64,000 nucleotides of DNA. Source: Clostridia bacterium (lineage in GTDB: Bacteria > Bacillota > Clostridia > Lachnospirales > Lachnospiraceae). Positions 9,929 to 17,616 of the stretch are shown in pieces (positions within the stretch are counted from its first letter, which is position 1; the number at the start of each line of letters is the position of its first letter). The stretch is taken from the NCBI GenBank assembly GCA_003249225.1, contig QKJQ01000019.1:80832-144831 (forward strand), read 5' to 3'. The translations under genes and the position numbers were made by a program. The notes under the pieces were generated by a model. That model saw only the letters and a list, made by a program, of their open reading frames with translations. It was not told where the DNA came from and ran no database searches.

Positions 9929-10084
9929 TATCTCTCCTATCCGCACACGGTTTCTGTGCATATAAAGTTTGAACGAGCGGTGCCGCGCGAGGCACAAACT
10001 TTCTACATGAAATTGCTTTTTATTTCATGTTTCTCTCCTATCCGCACACGGTTTCTGTGCATATAAAGTTTGAACGAGCGGTTT
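9929..10084 (-). repeat. Three-hairpin leader repeat, copy B, one full and one partial unit in tandem
   Basis: It fills the whole gap between the GH106 stop and the next start. The full unit (9929-10028) has hairpin I ATGAAAT/ATTTCAT, hairpin II AAAGTTTG/CAAACTTT and hairpin III GCACA/TGTGC, then GGATAGGAGA before the ATG. The second unit (10030-10084) repeats the start-proximal half after exactly 101 bp. The same element occurs near 22.8, 27.8, 29.3, 34.4, 50.9 and 60.2 kb. Confidence 0.85.
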
Positions 10085-13000
10085 CTACTGTTTCTTCATC
10101 CGGTGTATATGGATTGGTGACAGAATTCCAAATGGTCTGATGCAATAGGTATCGGTCCATTGGCTTCCTTTGGTTCGGTAAGAATCCGGTCCGTACCACA
10201 TGAATTCCGTATCACAGTTGTGCAGGGTTCCAAAACTGTTGAAACGGTTCCCATAGGCTGTGATCGATATTTTATGAACTCCTTTTGGTAATTGTCCAAG
10301 CGAAAGCTTATGAGGTGCAAATGCGATCAGACAATCGTTCCAGTCTGTCTTCTCTTTTTCATCTATCTGAACCTCCAGTACAGGACTGGCAAACTGCGGT
10401 ATCTCAAGAATTGCTTCTTCCCAGTCTTCTTCTGCGGTAATTGTAATGCAGTACGTCATATTTCCCACATAGAACGGATGCCTCTGCCTAGTAATATCAG
10501 CAAAGTCAAGTGTTTTTGGTTTTTCTGTAATCACAGCCTGGTTTCCGGTACACTCTGTTCCAAAGTCGCCAAGCAGATACAGTGCTTCAAGATTTGTCCT
10601 CTGACCAAAGGGTATGATAAGTTCGAGTATGCTCTTACCCGCCGGTATCACTGGCAATGCGATCGTATGAATGAAACGGTCAACGAACCAGCCTGTTATG
10701 GTAGGCTCAATCGCTGTGCCATTCAGTAAAATCGCAGCTTCCTGTGGTCTTTCCATAGCCAGACTTGCAAAATGAACATCAATTTCTGATTGTATTTCAT
10801 AGCGAAGATGCACTGTGTGTACTTTTTTCTCTTCTTTAATGCACCAGGGCTGGACGGCTGCATCCTGTCTCATGGGAAGTCCCAGACTCTTTCTAATCTT
10901 GTTATCTGCTTGTAAGATATCTTCTTTTTGCTGCCACGGCTGGTCATCGAATCGGTACTCACATCGGTCAAGCAGCAATACATTCGGTTCGTTGCCTATA
11001 TATTGATCCGCCTGATGAAAGGTAATCGTCTCTGCCAATGTATTATTCACCTGTAACGACTTTTCCTTTTTCATAGAGAGACTTTCCAGATACTGCCGAG
11101 CAGGGAAGGCACCCGTTTGCTCCTCCTCTGTCCTTTGGCGCAGCCGAAGCAGCAGACTGTCCTCTGCATAAGCTGTCCAGAACAAACATGTCTGAATGCT
11201 GCCAGCCCCCGAACTATTCTTATACTCCGCGGCGACTGGTTCGACCTCTCCGGTCATGGTATGCAGAATTTCTACGTTCCAGCTTCCCTTTATTGAAAGC
11301 ACATACTTCTCTGCCTGATCTACTTTATTGATTTTCTTGTTTACATGGCAAAGGAACACAAAACGGTTCTCCCCTTCTTCTCTTATCTGATAGAAAAGAT
11401 TCGCAGAACGTTTGCCGCTTGCCGCTTCCCGGACATCCAAATCGCGGTATTCTTCCAGCTTTGCCAGAAGCCGCTCTTTGTTATATGCTATAGTTTCTGC
11501 CTTCGAAACAAATTCCATCCATTCTGCCCTGCTGCCAGCAACAGGATCCTCAGAATCAGTTTCAGCAATCGGTGTATTTGACAGAGTCAGTACCTCTCCT
11601 GTTGCTTCTGGCCGCAATACTTCTTCCGGCAACTGCTTTTTCGGAAACTGTCCTTTCGGTAAATGCCCTGTCGGTAATTGCTCTTTCGATAGTTTTTCAG
11701 CGATTGATACTCCGTCGACAAAGACAGGCATCTCCCCGGCTATCAGGACTTTCCCGCCCTTTTTCAGGAATTTATTCAGGATCTGAATTGTGCTTCTTCG
11801 TACCGTAAGCATGGCAGGAAGTACGATAACCTCGTATGACATTTGTCCAACCTGCAGAGGGGCAGAGATTTCCTTTGCCTGAGCTGGCAGAAGAGCTTCC
11901 GAAATCAGGTCAAAATCTATTGTTCCATACAGCATCCACCGCATAAGATTCTCATAATTCTCATCCATCTGATCTCTGGCGGTCTGCGTCTGGGAGTTGG
12001 GGCCAAATTTCATCCAGAACGACTCAATCGGACATAAAACTCCGACGCGGACCAATGCTTTTCCCTTTGTAAGTGCTGTATTTACTCTTCCGAAATGATT
12101 TTCAATATAAGGATACCTGTCATACCAGGGCGACTGGTAGCTGATGGCAGCCGGCCAGTCACGCTTTGCTTCTCCTTCCATGGACATGTAACCAAGATGA
12201 TGTACTCTAGCTGTAACGCCAAGCGCTGCCTGCCAGTCTCCCTGCAGCTTGTGGCCTTTGAAATCGTGATCCCAATGCGTCACCCCATACAGTTCACTGG
12301 CGACACCTTCTCTGCCGTACTGTCTTGCCACACTGACGGCCTGCTTAGCGGTTGAGAGTTCTTTTTGATCCGCCAGAATGTCAATGCCGGGCAGTTGGAA
12401 GCTTCTGTACTGGCGCATGCTCTCTCCCAGTGCCAGTGTCTGTGAATATAACGTTCGCTCAGAGAGAAAATGTCCGGTGAACATGATGTTATGCTTTTCG
12501 CACCATGCACCAATGGTATCCCCGTACGACTTAGCAAAGCGTTCCGTCAGATGGTTCCGATAACGGTAACGATGGACTGACAGATTTTCACCAGGAAGTT
12601 CCCACAAAAGTTCCGGCAGGACGGAAAGGAAATCATACCCATACTCTGCTGCAAAAGAATCCAGAATGCCATCCGTAAAGGGCAGTGTTGCTTCCTGCTC
12701 GGAATCTGGAGCAGACAGGGTAAAGTTCCCTTTCATATGTGGTTCATCTGTAAAAATGGCAGGTATCGTTTTTCCGAACTCATCACCCAGAACGTCAGCA
12801 TACCGCTCATAGGTTACTTCAAGGAACCGTTCCACCGCTGACTGATTCAAAACATCAAGATAGGACTGTCCATTGAACCACGGATCTTCTTTCATCAGTT
12901 CAACGTATACATGGTAAATGGAATGGGTATCCTCTTCGCTGTCTTCCCTTTTCTCTTCCTTTGTACCTACCTGCTCATACTTTATAAGGCATCCATTTTC

Positions 13001-13471
13001 AAACACTATTTTGTAGGAAGTAAGATAATAGCCAGATGGAATTTCTCCGCTCTTTAGCCGGTCTTTATATGCTTCATAGGAATCCTCGAATTCCTCATGA
13101 CGTTTTTTTGTTATACGAAGGTATCTGGCACGAAAGGAAGGATCCTTTGTTACAATTCCTCCTGCTGCTCCGGATGGAAACCGGTCTTCATCATAGAGCC
13201 AGCAAAGCATTCCTCTTTTTTTGCATTCGTCCTTGGCAAAAATGACGTGGTCCATGAATTCATCCCCCAGATACTCTGTGTCCAGACCGGTCCTGGCATG
13301 AATCATGACTCCTCCGACACCCATTTTTTCGAATGCTTCGATCTGCTGCGAAATCAACTCCTTGGAAAGCTTACAGTTCCATGCCCAGAACGGGCATCCA
13401 AAATACGATTTCTCCGGTGACATAAAATCCTCATTGGTAAGTTCGTTTTCAAATCTCTTCGTATACAGCAT
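10085..13471 (-). CDS. GH106-like protein, probable alpha-L-rhamnosidase
   Basis: A 1128-residue protein. The N-terminus has the pattern typical of the GH106/alpha-L-rhamnosidase-like family: F-W-A-W-N near residue 28, G-V-G-G-V-M-I-H-A-R-T-G-L-D-T-E-Y-L-G near 51-69, then L-Y-D-E-D-R-F-P-S-G and F-T-D-E-P-H-M. Family members remove terminal rhamnose from rhamnogalacturonan and similar glycans. No signal peptide, so likely cytoplasmic. The ATG follows AAGGAG. A 15-bp tandem repeat inserts a QLPxG-like run mid-protein. First enzyme gene after the binding-protein terminator, with no separate promoter seen. Substrate is inferred from the family, and some members act on other sugars. Confidence 0.75.
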   Translation of the reverse strand: MLYTKRFENELTNEDFMSPEKSYFGCPFWAWNCKLSKELISQQIEAFEKMGVGGVMIHARTGLDTEYLGDEFMDHVIFAKDECKKRGMLCWLYDEDRFPSGAAGGIVTKDPSFRARYLRITKKRHEEFEDSYEAYKDRLKSGEIPSGYYLTSYKIVFENGCLIKYEQVGTKEEKREDSEEDTHSIYHVYVELMKEDPWFNGQSYLDVLNQSAVERFLEVTYERYADVLGDEFGKTIPAIFTDEPHMKGNFTLSAPDSEQEATLPFTDGILDSFAAEYGYDFLSVLPELLWELPGENLSVHRYRYRNHLTERFAKSYGDTIGAWCEKHNIMFTGHFLSERTLYSQTLALGESMRQYRSFQLPGIDILADQKELSTAKQAVSVARQYGREGVASELYGVTHWDHDFKGHKLQGDWQAALGVTARVHHLGYMSMEGEAKRDWPAAISYQSPWYDRYPYIENHFGRVNTALTKGKALVRVGVLCPIESFWMKFGPNSQTQTARDQMDENYENLMRWMLYGTIDFDLISEALLPAQAKEISAPLQVGQMSYEVIVLPAMLTVRRSTIQILNKFLKKGGKVLIAGEMPVFVDGVSIAEKLSKEQLPTGHLPKGQFPKKQLPEEVLRPEATGEVLTLSNTPIAETDSEDPVAGSRAEWMEFVSKAETIAYNKERLLAKLEEYRDLDVREAASGKRSANLFYQIREEGENRFVFLCHVNKKINKVDQAEKYVLSIKGSWNVEILHTMTGEVEPVAAEYKNSSGAGSIQTCLFWTAYAEDSLLLRLRQRTEEEQTGAFPARQYLESLSMKKEKSLQVNNTLAETITFHQADQYIGNEPNVLLLDRCEYRFDDQPWQQKEDILQADNKIRKSLGLPMRQDAAVQPWCIKEEKKVHTVHLRYEIQSEIDVHFASLAMERPQEAAILLNGTAIEPTITGWFVDRFIHTIALPVIPAGKSILELIIPFGQRTNLEALYLLGDFGTECTGNQAVITEKPKTLDFADITRQRHPFYVGNMTYCITITAEEDWEEAILEIPQFASPVLEVQIDEKEKTDWNDCLIAFAPHKLSLGQLPKGVHKISITAYGNRFNSFGTLHNCDTEFMWYGPDSYRTKGSQWTDTYCIRPFGILSPIHIHRMKKQ
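11628..11687. repeat. 15-bp imperfect tandem repeat, four units, inside the GH106-like gene
   Basis: Four 15-bp units of the type GGTAATTGCTCTTTC encode an imperfect five-residue repeat of the form (K/E)xQLP(x)G. The frame is kept, so copy-number change would alter only a linker. The run lies between barrel and downstream domains. Confidence 0.8.
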
Positions 13472-13501
13472 AACAGACTCCTTTTACATTAAATTTTATA
13501 A

Positions 13502-13538
13502 CGCACAAAAAAGGCTGCAGCGTCAGCCTCTTTGTGCA
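13502..13538 (-). terminator. Hairpin between binding-protein gene and enzyme genes
   Basis: On the minus strand GCACAAAGAGGCTG pairs with CAGCC-TTTTTT-GTGC. The inner GGCTG/CAGCC stem followed by TTTTTT acts as an intrinsic terminator. It sits directly after the binding-protein stop and 30 bp before the GH106 start. Partial read-through would give more binding protein than enzymes. Confidence 0.7.
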
Positions 13539-13545
13539 TTTCTCT

Positions 13546-15156
13546 TTAGTGTGATTCTATATAACTTCCTACTTGATCATGGATTGCTGCCCGGACTTCT
13601 TCGAGTCCTGCTGCATCTGCCATCCGATAGAACTCATCCAGCCATCCATCGACATCATCCACAAGTCCTAGCTGCAGGACCGGAATATAATTTGTATATA
13701 CTTCGGTCAGATTCGCCCAGGAATCTGCAATATCTGTTGTGGAGAATGAAAATGCAACGGTAGGATTCGTAATCGCCTTCGTCTGCAGTGCATCAAAGAT
13801 TGCCAATTGATCCGGGAAGGCATTATCCTGATTCATTTCAAGATTTGTATTCTTGAGCCCCCAGGAAACAGCTGCACCGTAAGACCAGGTTCCGTAATTG
13901 GCTGCCTGTGACCAGGTTCCATCATCATTCACGGTAATATGGTATCCATCAATTCCATATCTTGCGGTTACATAAGCTTCCGGATTATTCTTTAATATAT
14001 CAAGTGCCATCAATGCTCGTTCGGGATTTTCGGAGGTATAAGGGATTGCATAACCATCGTTGTCGTATTGTGCAAAAACAACATTGTCCATATTCAGGTA
14101 ATAGATCTCCGGCTGCCATTCTGGATTTGAAGCCTTCACAGAATTTGCAACATTTCCGCAGGTTCCAAGATTTTCAATGTATACCGCCGAGGTTCCATTG
14201 AGGAAGGAATCCTTCACATCGGTCTGGTTATTGATCGCACTTAAGCTCCAGAATCCCTGGCTTGCCCAGTCCTTCATCTTGTAAGCGAAATCCTTGAACT
14301 CATCGGATTCATACAGGAAGAAGATATCGTCTGCCGACGGATTTTCCGTATAATCATAATAGAAGTAATTGTTCTGAACCGATACCATGTTGTTATTCAC
14401 AACACACATCATATCCTGGAGACTTTCACCATTCAGTGCTGCATTATAAGCATATGCCACACCGGAATCCGGGTCTGCTGCGACCGCAGCCATGTAGTTA
14501 TAAAGATCATCAATTGATTCGAGCGGTTCTAGTCCGTACTTCTGTCTGAGATCACCACGGATCAATACATTGTCGGTGCCATAGCCGATCTTGCAAGCCG
14601 GCATATAGTATAGTTTACCATCGATCATACCCTGCTCGTAGGATGCTTCTGCCTGTGTTTCATATGTCTGCGGCATATACTGCTTGATCATGTCATCTGT
14701 GATTTCAAGAAATGCACCTTTTCCGGCTTCATCGACATAATAGCACCAACTGCTCGTATAAATCAGGTCAATGGCTTCACCGCCTGCAAGAAGCAGGGAA
14801 TAGTTCGTCGCATAATCAGAAAGGCTGATTGCCTTAAATGTAATTGTTGCATTGATCTGTTCTTCCATAACTTTGTTTATGGCTTCAAAGATCATATCCT
14901 CATCACCGTATTCATTGCCTACGTAATAAAGTGTCAGGTCAACGTGATCCGATACATCATTACCCATATAGGTTTTTGCTGCTTCACTTGTTGCAGTATC
15001 CCCATCTCCCGTTGCTGATCCGGATGATGTCGGAGTGTTCGCCGCACTCCCACCGGTATTTGTATTATTGTTCGTTGCATTATTGCCGCAGGCACACAAC
15101 GTAAGAACCATAATCACCGTTAAGACCAGTGCTGTAAATCTTTTTCCTTTCAACAT
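13546..15156 (-). CDS. Extracellular solute-binding lipoprotein of a sugar ABC transporter
   Basis: A 536-residue type 1 binding protein in the size class used for oligosaccharides with YesMN-type systems (LplA-like). It begins with a basic, hydrophobic signal peptide ending in the lipobox L-C-A-C, so C23 would be lipidated and the mature protein anchored outside the membrane. A Thr/Asn/Gly/Ser-rich linker follows. The ATG at 15156 has AAGGAGGAGC upstream; a TTG at 15174 is the ribosome binding site itself. It lies after two permease genes and before a terminator. No ATPase gene is present; such importers usually share a general MsmK-type ATPase encoded elsewhere. Confidence 0.9.
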   Translation of the reverse strand: MLKGKRFTALVLTVIMVLTLCACGNNATNNNTNTGGSAANTPTSSGSATGDGDTATSEAAKTYMGNDVSDHVDLTLYYVGNEYGDEDMIFEAINKVMEEQINATITFKAISLSDYATNYSLLLAGGEAIDLIYTSSWCYYVDEAGKGAFLEITDDMIKQYMPQTYETQAEASYEQGMIDGKLYYMPACKIGYGTDNVLIRGDLRQKYGLEPLESIDDLYNYMAAVAADPDSGVAYAYNAALNGESLQDMMCVVNNNMVSVQNNYFYYDYTENPSADDIFFLYESDEFKDFAYKMKDWASQGFWSLSAINNQTDVKDSFLNGTSAVYIENLGTCGNVANSVKASNPEWQPEIYYLNMDNVVFAQYDNDGYAIPYTSENPERALMALDILKNNPEAYVTARYGIDGYHITVNDDGTWSQAANYGTWSYGAAVSWGLKNTNLEMNQDNAFPDQLAIFDALQTKAITNPTVAFSFSTTDIADSWANLTEVYTNYIPVLQLGLVDDVDGWLDEFYRMADAAGLEEVRAAIHDQVGSYIESH

Positions 15157-15544
15157 AAATAGCTCCTCCTTCAATTTTATGTGAAATGCTGCCTGTACAG
15201 TTTATTTCTTCAGCATCTGACATCCTTTCCTGTAAACTCCTTCGAACTGGTAAAGCTTTCATTTACTTACAAATCATTTGTGCATTCTTTGCTGCATTTT
15301 TTGCTGCATTTTTTGCTGTATTCTTTGCAGCCTTCTTTGCTGCATTCTTCGCTGCATTCTTTGCGGTATTCCGGATTATGCTTTTTCAGCTTTCTAATTC
15401 TCAGATCCGTTTCTTACTATTTACACGTTTTCTAATTTTCGAATCAGTTTTTTGAATTTCTTTTCATTTTCCTTTTCAGCTTAGTTTTACACAGTGCACT
15501 CTGTCAGCTTTTAATCTCCTCTAACTGTTTGTATCTGCACTGCA
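15157..15544. other. 388-bp gap between permease and binding-protein genes
   Basis: It holds the 12-bp minisatellite at 15279-15374 and AT-rich sequence. On the minus strand the repeat region is open in two frames (C-S-K-K and N-A-A-K type peptides), but neither frame has a usable start codon, so I call no gene. I saw no convincing terminator or promoter. Confidence 0.6.
15279..15374. repeat. 12-bp minisatellite, eight units
   Basis: Eight imperfect copies of GCTGCATTCTTT run head to tail in the untranslated leader upstream of the binding-protein gene. The period is a multiple of three, but no start codon precedes it on the coding strand. Plus-strand frames give only an artificial Ala/Phe repeat. 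Confidence 0.85.
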
Positions 15545-16465
15545 TCAGCCCTTTACCGCTCCAAGGGTCAACCCTTTGATAAAATACCGCTGTACAAATG
15601 GATATAATAAAAGTATGGGGCCGGTCACGATTACTGTAAGTGCCATTTTCATGGATTCGATCGGAACCGTATTAATGATTTCACCGGATTCAGCCGCTAT
15701 ATTCCGCATTGCTTCTGCATCATTGATCAGCTTATATAGAAGGTACTGCAGACTGTAAAGCTTGCTGTCATTGATAAAAAGCATGGTATTGTACCAGCTG
15801 TTCCAATAGTTCAAAGCCGTAAACAGTCCGATGGTCGCAATAACAGGGGTTGATAACGGCCAGATCAGCTTGAAAAATATCTGAAAATCACCTGCTCCGT
15901 CAATCTTTGCCGACTCCGTGATTTCATAGGGTATTCCTGCCACAAACCCTTTTACAAGAATGATATTCCACACTGAGATTATTCCGGGAATCAAAAGTGC
16001 CATGATATTATCCTTGAATCCAAGTGCCACACATACCATATACCAGGGCATTAACCCGCCGGAAAACAAGGTAGTAAAGAAGAAAAAGAAGGACACCTGA
16101 TTACGCCAGCGAAAATCTTTTCTCATCAGTGCATAGCCCGTCATCATGCTGAACAAAGTACTAAGTGCAGTTCCAAGAATTGTTATGAAAATGGTTATGC
16201 CGTATGCCCGAAGAATCGATTCCGGATTCTGGAACACAGCCTTATAACTTTCCAGTGTAAACTGACTTGGAATAATACGGTATCCGCTTCTTGCAATCTC
16301 TGCCTCCGAGGTGAACGAGGATCCTATCACGATCAAAAATGGGATCAGGCAAACTATGGCAAAGATCGTGATCAGTGGGTACCCGACTGCTTTGAAAATA
16401 ATAGCATCGGTTGATGTTTTTTTATGTGAAGATATATTTTTATGTTGTATTGTTTCAGTCTTCAT
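15545..16465 (-). CDS. Sugar ABC transporter permease, LplC/CarB type
   Basis: A 306-residue inner-membrane permease with six predicted helices. The EAA loop, which docks the ATPase, is visible as E-S-A-K-I-D-G-A-G-D-F-Q-I-F-F-K-L-I-W-P around residues 200-219. The C-terminus F-I-K-G-L-T-L-G-A-V-K-G is typical of this permease subfamily. The ATG at 16465 follows AAGGAGAC; the frame continues further upstream into the neighbouring permease gene. It is 10 bp after that permease and 388 bp before the binding protein. It forms the heterodimeric pore with its neighbour. Confidence 0.92.
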   Translation of the reverse strand: MKTETIQHKNISSHKKTSTDAIIFKAVGYPLITIFAIVCLIPFLIVIGSSFTSEAEIARSGYRIIPSQFTLESYKAVFQNPESILRAYGITIFITILGTALSTLFSMMTGYALMRKDFRWRNQVSFFFFFTTLFSGGLMPWYMVCVALGFKDNIMALLIPGIISVWNIILVKGFVAGIPYEITESAKIDGAGDFQIFFKLIWPLSTPVIATIGLFTALNYWNSWYNTMLFINDSKLYSLQYLLYKLINDAEAMRNIAAESGEIINTVPIESMKMALTVIVTGPILLLYPFVQRYFIKGLTLGAVKG

Positions 16466-16475
16466 ACCAGTCTCC

Positions 16476-17447
16476 TTAGAATAATGAATAATCAGGGTCA
16501 GCTTTACGTACCATAAAGTTCGCAATCAGTATGGTAATAAAACAAAGGATTGACTGATAAAAACCAATGGCCACGGTCTGTCCCATATCGGATGCAGCCA
16601 GTGTAAGCCGGAAGACATAGGTATCAATAACATCGGTATACTTGAACAGCACACCGTTTTGTCCGACTAACTGGTAGAACAAATCCAGATTTCCGCGGAA
16701 AACACGGCCCAGTGCAAGTAAGGTGAGTGTTATGATCGTTGGTGTAAGGCTTGGTAATGTAATATACCTTATTCTCTGAAATATCCCGGCTCCATCGATC
16801 TGTGCTGCTTCCATAAGCGCTCCGTCGAGACCGGCAATCGCTGCCAGGTATACGACCATTCCATAGCCAACACCTTTCCAGGCATTAAAGAAAATAATGA
16901 TCCATGGCCAGTATCCGCCGCTGCTGTAAAAATTGATCCGGTCGATACCGAGTCCTGTCAGAACCGAGTTCAAGGTTCCGCTTTCATAATTTAAGAGACT
17001 GTAGGCGATGGATCCAACGATGACCCAGGAAATAAAATAAGGTAAAAAAATGAACGATTGTATCAGTTTCTTTATTCGTTTTCCTATCATTTCATTTAAA
17101 ATGATGGCAAAGCCAATCTCCATTACTGTGTTGATCACAATGAAGGCGATGTTATACAAAGCGGTATTTCTTGTGACCAGCAACGCTTTTCCCGACTTGA
17201 AAAAGAAATTAAAGTTATCTAAACCGACAAAAGGACTTCCCCATATTCCGCTCTGATAGTTAAATTTCTTAAATGCCAGAATTACGCCGGCCATAGGTAC
17301 ATAATTGAATATAATTACCAGAATTGCCGAGGGTAAGACCATGAGCCAGAGCATCCTGCTTTTCTTTAAATCTTTCCACACGCTGCTCTTTTCAGGTGCA
17401 GGCAAGGTACCGGCATTTTCTTTCTGTTTGGTCGTTTTGCTTTTCAT
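16476..17447 (-). CDS. Sugar ABC transporter permease, LplB type
   Basis: A 323-residue permease, the expected length for LplB-like proteins. A hydrophilic start is followed by a first membrane helix (MLWLMVLPSAILVIIFNYVP), a central helix block and an EAA loop M-E-A-A-Q-I-D-G-A-G. The ATG at 17447 follows GGAAGG; the frame remains open to 17597 without a ribosome binding site. First gene of the operon, read from the divergent promoter region shared with the regulator gene. It pairs with the next permease. Confidence 0.92.
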   Translation of the reverse strand: MKSKTTKQKENAGTLPAPEKSSVWKDLKKSRMLWLMVLPSAILVIIFNYVPMAGVILAFKKFNYQSGIWGSPFVGLDNFNFFFKSGKALLVTRNTALYNIAFIVINTVMEIGFAIILNEMIGKRIKKLIQSFIFLPYFISWVIVGSIAYSLLNYESGTLNSVLTGLGIDRINFYSSGGYWPWIIIFFNAWKGVGYGMVVYLAAIAGLDGALMEAAQIDGAGIFQRIRYITLPSLTPTIITLTLLALGRVFRGNLDLFYQLVGQNGVLFKYTDVIDTYVFRLTLAASDMGQTVAIGFYQSILCFITILIANFMVRKADPDYSLF

Positions 17448-17616
17448 TCTGCAATTTCCTTCCGTCTTTTTATTTATAATACCCTCAAATTTAGTCAATT
17501 CCAATGTAATTTCATACACATATTTAGTAATATCATAATGTAATTTAGTTTTATTCTTTAATTTATTTAGTAATAATGATAGAATATACGCAGACAAGGT
17601 AAGGAGGAATTTTGCT
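17448..17616. promoter_or_regulatory. Divergent promoter region between importer operon and response-regulator gene
   Basis: For the importer operon there is a minus-strand candidate TTGGAA, 17 bp, TATTAT (17476-17504). The regulator gene has AAGGAGG before its ATG. The region carries four TTTAGT motifs, including an 11-bp direct repeat TATTTAGTAAT at 17521-17531 and 17564-17574, 43 bp apart, or about four helical turns. AraC-type response regulators usually bind direct repeats, so these are candidate sites. Confidence 0.5.

Noticed and set aside
9929..9997. N-terminal extensions of the GH2-like, FabK and cupin proteins through the leader repeat
   Set aside because: The frames are open across the repeat, but the repeat ends in a Shine-Dalgarno just before the internal ATG, and families start there.
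15186..15455. 89-codon plus-strand frame with an Ala/Phe repeat
   Set aside because: The peptide is produced by the 12-bp minisatellite. It lacks a ribosome binding site and runs against the operon.
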